Of a stretch of 64,000 nucleotides of DNA, positions 57,569 to 64,000 are shown in pieces (the first letter of the stretch is position 1; the number at the start of each line of letters is the position of its first letter). The notes beneath the pieces were generated by a model. It ran no database searches and was not told the origin of the DNA. It saw only the letters and a program-made list of their open reading frames with translations. Origin of the DNA: Rickettsia typhi (GTDB lineage Bacteria; Pseudomonadota; Alphaproteobacteria; Rickettsiales; Deianiraeaceae); contig CAMAVJ010000006.1 of assembly GCA_945861725.1 (NCBI GenBank), positions 1-64,000 of the forward strand, read 5' to 3'. The position numbers and the translations under genes were made by a program.

Positions 57569-60500
57569 TGCGTTTTATGCAAAAACTGATTAATTTCTTC
57601 TTTACAAAGAAACGCTTTACTATTGTATTTTCAACGATGCTCCTCATCTTTGGAATACAATCTTATAAAATGATTGCAAAGGAAGGTGCACCTCAAGTAA
57701 AGGTTCCGTATATTTTCATTTCAGTACAAGCCGAAGGTTTTTCACCAAGAGACAGTGAAAAGATGATCCTCAAACCTATTGAAAAGGAAATTTCCAAAAT
57801 TCAAGGTGTAAAAAATGTAACATCATATTCCTATGTAAACTCAGCTTCAGTCGTAATAGAATTTAATGCCGGAATTGATAACGCAACCGCAATGAACGAT
57901 GTTCGTGAAAAAGTTGATGCTGCCAAAGTTGAATTCCCAACTGACGTTAAAGAACCTGCAATTTCAGAAGTCGATCTCAGTGCGATGCCAGTACTCAATA
58001 TTGCACTTTTAAGTGATAATCTCAATTCCACGATGGAGATCGCAAGAAACCTTAAGGATGCAATTGAAAACATACCTGATGTCCTCAAAGTTACGATAAA
58101 AGGCGAACTTGAAGAGGTAGTTGAAATTCAAATTCTACCATCGACACTACGCCAGTTTGGAATTTCTATTCAGGATATTGCCGCAATTGCAAATAATAAT
58201 AAGCTGATTTCTTCTGGAATTATGCGGTCAAAATCTGGTGAATTTTCCGTCACAGTTCCTTCTCTTATCAAGGATTTTGAGGAAATTAAAAATCTTCCAG
58301 TCAAAACAAAAAATGGCACGGTTGTAAAGTTAAAAGATATAGCAAATGTTGTTAAAACATACAAAGATCAATCATCAATTGCCAAAATTAATGGTAAAAA
58401 TGCGATAGTTTTAGAAATTTCCAAGCGTTCTGGGACAAACATCATCAAAACAATTGAAAAAATTTACAAAAAAATTGATGTCTACGCCAGTACTCTTTCG
58501 TCTGATGTCGAAATTCTTTATATGCGTGATACATCGCAGGATATCAAAGATTCTCTAAGTAATCTTCAAAATGAAATAATGTTTGCAATAATCATTGTTT
58601 TTATCATGGTTATGAACATTGTTGGGTTGAGGCAGGCAATTTTGATTGGACTTTCCGTCCCGCTTTCGTTCTTTATTTCAATCTGGATTTTATATATGTT
58701 TGGAATAAGTCTAAATATTATCGTTCTTTTTGGTTTAGTTCTTTCAATTGGAATGATTATGGACGCAAGTTCTATCATCGTTGAGTATGCCAGCCAGAAA
58801 ATTCGCTATGGCGTTCCTGTTAAAAGAGCATATCTTGAAGCAACACAGAAAATGTTTGTTCCAGCATTAATTTCAACATCCACGGTTTTGATAGTCTCCG
58901 CTCCGCTTTTAGCCTTCCCCGGTGTAATTGGCGGCTTTATGAAATATCTCCCAATGACGCTAATAATCGTTCTTTCATCGTCACTTTTCGTCGCATTATT
59001 CATTATGCCAACTCTTGGTGGAATACTTGATAAACCAGTTCCATCTGACGAACAAGATATTGTTATCGAAGATCTTTCAACTAAGGAAATGATGGAGCTT
59101 GATGGTATCAAAGGGCTTTATGCAAGAATGGTTTATAAAACTTTACAAAAACCTCTAATTTCATTTTTTGGACTTGTTGGATTAATTGCAGTTATAATAA
59201 CAATATATGCATTTTTTAACAGGGGCGTTGAATTCTTTCCAAATATTGAAACAAATTATATTCGCGGATTTGTTCGTGGAACTGGAAATATTTCCCTTGA
59301 TGAAAAAGCAGCAGCAATGGATTCCGTCAGCAAGAAAGTCAAAGAACAAATTGGTTCTGAAATCGATGTTTTTTATACATTTGCCGGCGGAACTGGAGGA
59401 AATGCGGAAAATATGCCAAAAGACACAATTGGTGTTATTGACATTCAGCTCGTCGATTGGTCAATTCGCAGAAAAGCAGGCAAGATTATTGAGGATTTAC
59501 AAGAAAATGTTACAGAATCTGGATTCATTGTCACATTTGAGAAGGAAAAAGATGGTCCACCGCAAACAACCGATATTTACTACGAAATTTTTGGTGATTC
59601 ATCGCAAAATATGCAAATTGCAGTACAGGAAATGAGAGAACACCTTAATTCCCAGCCAATGCTTCAAAATGTTGAAGATACAAGACCACCAGAGCGAATT
59701 GAGTACCAAGTTATTGTTGATAAACAGCTCGCAATGAAATACGATATCGATGCCGCTGTCATTGCTGGATATGTTAAACTTGCAACAAATGGCGTTCTTA
59801 TGGATAAATATTCGCCAAATTACCTTGATGAAAAATCGGAAATTCTTTTAAGATACCCCATTGAAGAGCGAAACATTGCAAGAATTATGAATAGTTTTTT
59901 AGTAAAAAATGGGAAATCTATTCCAATTTCAAACTTTATAAAAGTTGTGAAAGCTCCTGAACTTGTTGAAGTTATGCGTAAAAATGGAAGACTTATGATT
60001 GCCGTCAAAGCAAATGTAAAGGAAAAATATACCGACGAAAACGGCAAGGTCATTAGTGTTATAAAATCAAAAGAAAAGGAAAAAATTTTCACAGAACTAG
60101 AAAAAATTGCAAAAAAACATAGTGTTGAACTTTTTGCCGGTGGAACTGATGAAGACCAACAAGAAACAATGGCATTCCTTAAAAATGCATTTTTGATTGC
60201 ACTCTTCGCAATTTTTCTTATTTTTCTAATTGAATTTAACTCGTTTGGTTATGCGGCAATAATTATGAGTTCCGTCTTCCTTTCGATCGTTGGTGTACTT
60301 CTTGGACTTGTTATTTCTCAAAATCCGTTGAGCATCGTTATGTGTGGCATTGGGATTATTGCCCTTGCTGGTATTGTTGTAAGCAACAACCTCATATACC
60401 TCGACTTCTTCCAAACATTTAAAAAAGATATCAAACACGAAAGTGATGAAGCTATCAAAGAGGCATTAATTAAAGCCGCACTTCTTCGTGCAAAACCAAT

Positions 60501-60804
60501 TTTACTCACTAGTGCAACGAATGTTGTTGGACTTCTTCCCGCAATGTTTGGTATTGGAATAAGTTTTGAAACGGCGGTTTTAACTCTCAATTCTCCAACT
60601 TCTCAATGGTGGATTCAACTTTCTTCGGCAATTGCTGGTGGATTAACTTTCTCAACTATCTTGACTTTATTTTTTACCCCTTCTAAAGTATTACTTTATT
60701 TAAAGTTCAGGGGATATGTTAAGAAAATTAGTGCTCGTTTTAGCAATGTTTTTCGCAATTTTGAGTTGCTCAAAAAAGCCAAGCTATACATCAAACGCAA
60801 ATAA
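57568..60804 (+). CDS. RND-family efflux transporter permease
   Basis: AcrB/MexF-type architecture: EGAPQVKVPYIFISVQAEGFSPRDSEKMILKPIEKEI, SIGMIMDASSIIVEY, GIIALAGIVVSNNLIYLDF. Confidence 0.92.
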   Translation: MRFMQKLINFFFTKKRFTIVFSTMLLIFGIQSYKMIAKEGAPQVKVPYIFISVQAEGFSPRDSEKMILKPIEKEISKIQGVKNVTSYSYVNSASVVIEFNAGIDNATAMNDVREKVDAAKVEFPTDVKEPAISEVDLSAMPVLNIALLSDNLNSTMEIARNLKDAIENIPDVLKVTIKGELEEVVEIQILPSTLRQFGISIQDIAAIANNNKLISSGIMRSKSGEFSVTVPSLIKDFEEIKNLPVKTKNGTVVKLKDIANVVKTYKDQSSIAKINGKNAIVLEISKRSGTNIIKTIEKIYKKIDVYASTLSSDVEILYMRDTSQDIKDSLSNLQNEIMFAIIIVFIMVMNIVGLRQAILIGLSVPLSFFISIWILYMFGISLNIIVLFGLVLSIGMIMDASSIIVEYASQKIRYGVPVKRAYLEATQKMFVPALISTSTVLIVSAPLLAFPGVIGGFMKYLPMTLIIVLSSSLFVALFIMPTLGGILDKPVPSDEQDIVIEDLSTKEMMELDGIKGLYARMVYKTLQKPLISFFGLVGLIAVIITIYAFFNRGVEFFPNIETNYIRGFVRGTGNISLDEKAAAMDSVSKKVKEQIGSEIDVFYTFAGGTGGNAENMPKDTIGVIDIQLVDWSIRRKAGKIIEDLQENVTESGFIVTFEKEKDGPPQTTDIYYEIFGDSSQNMQIAVQEMREHLNSQPMLQNVEDTRPPERIEYQVIVDKQLAMKYDIDAAVIAGYVKLATNGVLMDKYSPNYLDEKSEILLRYPIEERNIARIMNSFLVKNGKSIPISNFIKVVKAPELVEVMRKNGRLMIAVKANVKEKYTDENGKVISVIKSKEKEKIFTELEKIAKKHSVELFAGGTDEDQQETMAFLKNAFLIALFAIFLIFLIEFNSFGYAAIIMSSVFLSIVGVLLGLVISQNPLSIVMCGIGIIALAGIVVSNNLIYLDFFQTFKKDIKHESDEAIKEALIKAALLRAKPILLTSATNVVGLLPAMFGIGISFETAVLTLNSPTSQWWIQLSSAIAGGLTFSTILTLFFTPSKVLLYLKFRGYVKKISARFSNVFRNFELLKKAKLYIKRK

Positions 60805-61279
60805 TACTGAATTTAACGCTAAGTATAAAAACCAAATGCATATTCTCCCACTACGAAATGTATTACATACCGATGAAACGAAGAGTATCACGCAGCGTAG
60901 TAATCAGTATTATTTACAAAAAAAAGCAATTTTAGCGGAAGATTATCAAGTAAATGCAGATTACTTCAACTTTCTTGATAAAAATGATTACCATTCCAAA
61001 ATAAATAGCGTAACGATAGAATCTCTTCCAAAGGAAAATTATGAATACATCAAGCTTGCAAAAAATAAAAATTCAGCAAACGAACTAAACAAGTTGAGTC
61101 AAGTTGAAATCGAATACATATTCTATCTCAAGATGGCCGTGACAGCTAAACTTAACCAAGAATTTCATGGAGACCCAATCATTCATCCATTTGTTTATAA
61201 AAAAACACACAGAAGCGACCGCCATATTGTTATGGGTGACGAATACTCGAAATGGCAATCCGCTGGTGATATATTTTAA
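60716..61279 (+). CDS. Putative lipoprotein, unknown
   Basis: MLRKLVLVLAMFFAILSCSKKPS lipobox; start overlaps the 3' end of the RND gene by 89 nt in another frame. Confidence 0.65.
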   Translation: MLRKLVLVLAMFFAILSCSKKPSYTSNANNTEFNAKYKNQMHILPLRNVLHTDETKSITQRSNQYYLQKKAILAEDYQVNADYFNFLDKNDYHSKINSVTIESLPKENYEYIKLAKNKNSANELNKLSQVEIEYIFYLKMAVTAKLNQEFHGDPIIHPFVYKKTHRSDRHIVMGDEYSKWQSAGDIF

Positions 61280-61304
61280 AAAGATAAATTCTCAACAGAA
61301 CAAA

Positions 61305-62264
61305 TTACTGACAAAACTTGTAAGAAAGAATTTTGTATCCAAGTTTAGCAGCTAGAAAATCGCAAAAATGCATTCCTTCTTTTGGTGCAAGTTCATTGAT
61401 GTCAGCTCCCACCACATTTGAAACTTTCATTACGGTTTTAATGATTGGAAGAACATCATTCCAAAACATTCCACCTGGCTCCGGTGTTCCAGTTGCTGGC
61501 ATAACGCTTGAATCAAAACCATCAACATCAAAAGTTAAATAAACATTTTTACCTCTAAACCAATGCAAATCTTCTTCCAAATTCCACTCCATTTTATTCC
61601 TTGCCCAGTTAATTTTAATTCTGTGCGAATTTTCTTCTAAAAATGGAATTTCGCTAGCTGAAATATTACGAATTCCATACGAAACAAGTTTTATATGTGG
61701 AAAATCAAGGCATCTACGAAGAGCACAGGCGTGCGAATTCGGTTCATCATTATAAGAGTCTCTTAAATCGGCATGGGCATCAAAGTGAAGAATAACAAGA
61801 TCGTCAAATTTTCGTGCAAAAGGCTTAATTGTGCCAATTGTGATTGAATGTTCCCCGCCAAATGTTAAAGGAAACTTCCCGTCATCAAGAATTTTTTGGA
61901 TAATTCCCTCAAGTTTGTCAATTTCCTTACTAAGATTTTCAGGGTTTTCTGAAATGTGAGGCTCTTTTAATGTGCAAAGTGGAAATTGAAGGTATGGTTC
62001 ACACCAAAATTCGTCGTCAAAAAGTTCAACTTGATGGCTAGCAATAATCATTGCTTGTGGACCGTTTCTCGTTCCGCCTCCATAACTTACAGAAGATTCT
62101 AATCCAAATGGTACAACAACAACTTGGGCAGTTTCATAGCTTGTTTCACATTCAAGATTAAGACCAAGAAAACCATCATCTTGTGAAAGAAGTTTAAATT
62201 CTTGAGATGAATTACTGAACAAGCTGTTAGACATTTTATATACGATATATTGTGTGTCCTTCAA
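61305..62264 (-). CDS. speB: Agmatinase/arginase-family ureohydrolase
   Basis: GGEHSITIGTIKP, LHFDAHADLRDSYNDEPNSHACALRR, TFDVDGFDSSVMPATGTPEPGG. Confidence 0.93.
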   Translation of the reverse strand: MKDTQYIVYKMSNSLFSNSSQEFKLLSQDDGFLGLNLECETSYETAQVVVVPFGLESSVSYGGGTRNGPQAMIIASHQVELFDDEFWCEPYLQFPLCTLKEPHISENPENLSKEIDKLEGIIQKILDDGKFPLTFGGEHSITIGTIKPFARKFDDLVILHFDAHADLRDSYNDEPNSHACALRRCLDFPHIKLVSYGIRNISASEIPFLEENSHRIKINWARNKMEWNLEEDLHWFRGKNVYLTFDVDGFDSSVMPATGTPEPGGMFWNDVLPIIKTVMKVSNVVGADINELAPKEGMHFCDFLAAKLGYKILSYKFCQ

Positions 62265-62429
62265 AAATAAAAGACTTAAAAAGCAAGAATTTTCTTCATC
62301 CTCGCAATTTCTTCAAATTTTTAATAAAATGGAGCGGGCTAGTGGAAACATTGCTAACCACTGTAGATGATGTAAGCTTCTTTTATCAAATTTTTTTCGC
62401 ATTTGTTTACGGCTGTGCACAGTTAAAAA

Positions 62430-62465
62430 TAAACTACTAAAAACAATTACTTTTTGAGTAGTTTA
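62430..62465. terminator. Strong hairpin, possible terminator
   Basis: TAAACTACT-AAAAA-CAATTAC-TTTTT-G-AGTAGTTTA. Confidence 0.45.
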
Positions 62466-62630
62466 CTCCATTTGTTTTTATAATCTAATTTTGTGAAATT
62501 TTGCACAATTCAAACACTTTTTCGCCATTTGTGAATGTATAAACCATTTTTATGCAACTTTAACGATTATTACAGTTGCAAATTAAAATTACCATTTTAG
62601 AGTTTTCGGAAAAAGTTTTGTAACTAACTA

Positions 62631-63119
62631 ATGAGAAGATACGTTTTGCTATTGCTTGTTGTGTTTGCCTGTAGCTGGGGTAAGGCTTTTGCTGATGTAG
62701 GGTATGTCTGGATAGAAGATTATGGTGTTAATTATAACAATAAACTATTGCCAGACATTGGCACAGTGATTGATATAAATACGTCAAAACCAAGGTATGT
62801 TTATAATAATACTTATACTATTGATAAAATTACACAAGCGTTGAATGAGCAACCAATTCAATGTCACAACAAAGGTGCTTTTAATAAAAGAGGTGAGCAG
62901 ATGTATATTGGTGTTTTTGAGGTTGAGATATTTTTCAATCCACAGGAAAAAAATTGTGGATTTCCTGCGATAAAATTGAGAGAAAGATTTGATTATGGAG
63001 AGCTATGGACATCTGGCTATCTAAAAAGATATAAAATTATATCATACTATTATAGTAAAAGTGAAGTATTTGCATTAATTGAATATTCATTATTAAAAGA
63101 TCATCCACTAAATAAATAA
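62631..63119 (+). CDS. Secreted hypothetical protein
   Basis: N-terminal signal peptide MRRYVLLLLVVFACSWGKAFA followed by 140-aa soluble domain. Confidence 0.65.
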   Translation: MRRYVLLLLVVFACSWGKAFADVGYVWIEDYGVNYNNKLLPDIGTVIDINTSKPRYVYNNTYTIDKITQALNEQPIQCHNKGAFNKRGEQMYIGVFEVEIFFNPQEKNCGFPAIKLRERFDYGELWTSGYLKRYKIISYYYSKSEVFALIEYSLLKDHPLNK

Positions 63120-63260
63120 TTTGCTCCTTACATCATCTATAAAATATCAAGAAACACTAAAACAGGTAATGTTGCTTAATGAGGCGAATGCACTCAAAAA
63201 ATCACTTGCATTTTTGAACTTTAGGAAATATATTACGTGTGAATTGTTGTTGAATATGTT

Positions 63261-64000
63261 ATGAAACGGGATTGCCTTGTAAATAAATTTCTTTTTGGAC
63301 TCCTCGCCACAACACTTTCACTTTCAACGGCAAACGCTTCAAGTGGCGTAAATACTTCAAAAAGGGTGAATCAATTTGAAGTTGAGGCGGGTATTTTACA
63401 CACAAATAAAATAGAAATTCAGGGGTATCAGCAAAATATTGCGACCAATGGTTGGAAATCTAACGACATAACCGCTCGGTTTGAGTATTGGTCCAAAACA
63501 AAAGACAGTTGGAACTTTGGAACGGTTTTTCAACCAATATATACACAATATCAAGACACCGTAACATCAAACTTGAACTATCAAAAAACGGTTTTTGAAA
63601 GTGGTTCGAATGGAACTCTTAAATTTCAATTTCACTCAATTAGGCAGTCGGCGAATTATCCTGTTTTGCAGTCTGAATTGGGATATTTACGTCTTGGAGG
63701 CTCTTTTATTGTGCGATATGCTCAGCTTGATTTCACGGCAGGAGGCAATTCATTTAGTGGATCAGGCTGGATCGCAATACCCCTTTTCAATGTGGAATCT
63801 GAAATTGTTTTGACACCAAAATATAGCTTTTTCACACGCTCAGACTTCCTTCCATCTCCAACGCAGGGGCTTTTTGTTGATGGACTTTACGACTGTCTTT
63901 TTGCGGTTAGATCAAAAATTGGTGGAGAAAAATCGGTTGATATTGGTGTGCGTCTGTTTTTTGGTGGATACGACCCACAGCAGGCGGGGAAATATGCGAA
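63261..64000 (+). CDS. Outer-membrane protein, C-terminus beyond window
   Basis: Open frame to window end: MKRDCLVNKFLFGLLATTLSLSTANASSGVNTSKRVNQFEVEAG...; beta-barrel-like alternation. Confidence 0.65.
   Translation, partial: MKRDCLVNKFLFGLLATTLSLSTANASSGVNTSKRVNQFEVEAGILHTNKIEIQGYQQNIATNGWKSNDITARFEYWSKTKDSWNFGTVFQPIYTQYQDTVTSNLNYQKTVFESGSNGTLKFQFHSIRQSANYPVLQSELGYLRLGGSFIVRYAQLDFTAGGNSFSGSGWIAIPLFNVESEIVLTPKYSFFTRSDFLPSPTQGLFVDGLYDCLFAVRSKIGGEKSVDIGVRLFFGGYDPQQAGKYA

Noticed and set aside
62252-62440. 62-aa plus-strand ORF ...VETLLTTVDDVSFFYQIFFAFVYGCAQLKINY considered as a transposase remnant
   Set aside because: No identifiable transposase motif or terminal inverted repeats.
63112-63264. 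Open frame ...YQETLKQVMLLNEANALKKSLAFLNFRKYITCELLLNML ending in ATGA overlap with the OMP start
   Set aside because: Looks somewhat protein-like but only about 50 codons and no recognisable family; could be a gene remnant, not supported enough to call.
1-64000. CRISPR arrays, complete IS elements, prophage or toxin-antitoxin modules
   Set aside because: Scanned by eye; no regularly spaced repeats, transposase signatures or paired small TA-like ORFs were convincing.

Overview
AT-rich chromosomal window whose gene content looks like an alphaproteobacterium, plausibly a Rickettsiales-like or other host-associated lineage (inference from gene content, a VirB6/TrbL-like protein, candidate effectors and Opa-type porins; no 16S rRNA is present to test it). 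Most of the window is recognisable housekeeping: pdhC, dnaG, psd, hemW, pssA, folE, lon, nuoN, lysA, purB, purF, rodA, era, ftsW, mlaE, class II DAHP synthase, mreB, purN, pheS, rsmH, lpxD, skp/ompH, grpE, terC, nth, ftsZ, acnA, msrB, pirin, sdhC, recG, aspS, infB, an RND pump and speB. There are five tRNAs (Val, Gly, Pro, Thr, Ser). Two large ORFs run off the window edges and are missing from the ORF track: a 3.2-kb lipoprotein/autotransporter-like gene at 1..3239 (-) and an outer-membrane protein at 63261..64000 (+). I see no complete mobile element, CRISPR array or obvious defence island. The best leads for something undescribed are: (i) a 97-aa protein ending in a eukaryotic-style CaaX box (CLMF) with a polybasic stretch; (ii) an aspartyl-tRNA synthetase with two large in-frame insertions; (iii) a 76-aa protein carrying a RRSxRxxKxPxxxY motif familiar from eukaryotic copia-type polyproteins; (iv) a dispersed long A/T-tract palindrome found after purF and after a 58-aa ORF that has a perfect consensus promoter; (v) a stand-alone VirB6/TrbL-like gene directly behind mreB; (vi) a LuxR solo. 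All family assignments were made by eye from motifs, with no database searches.
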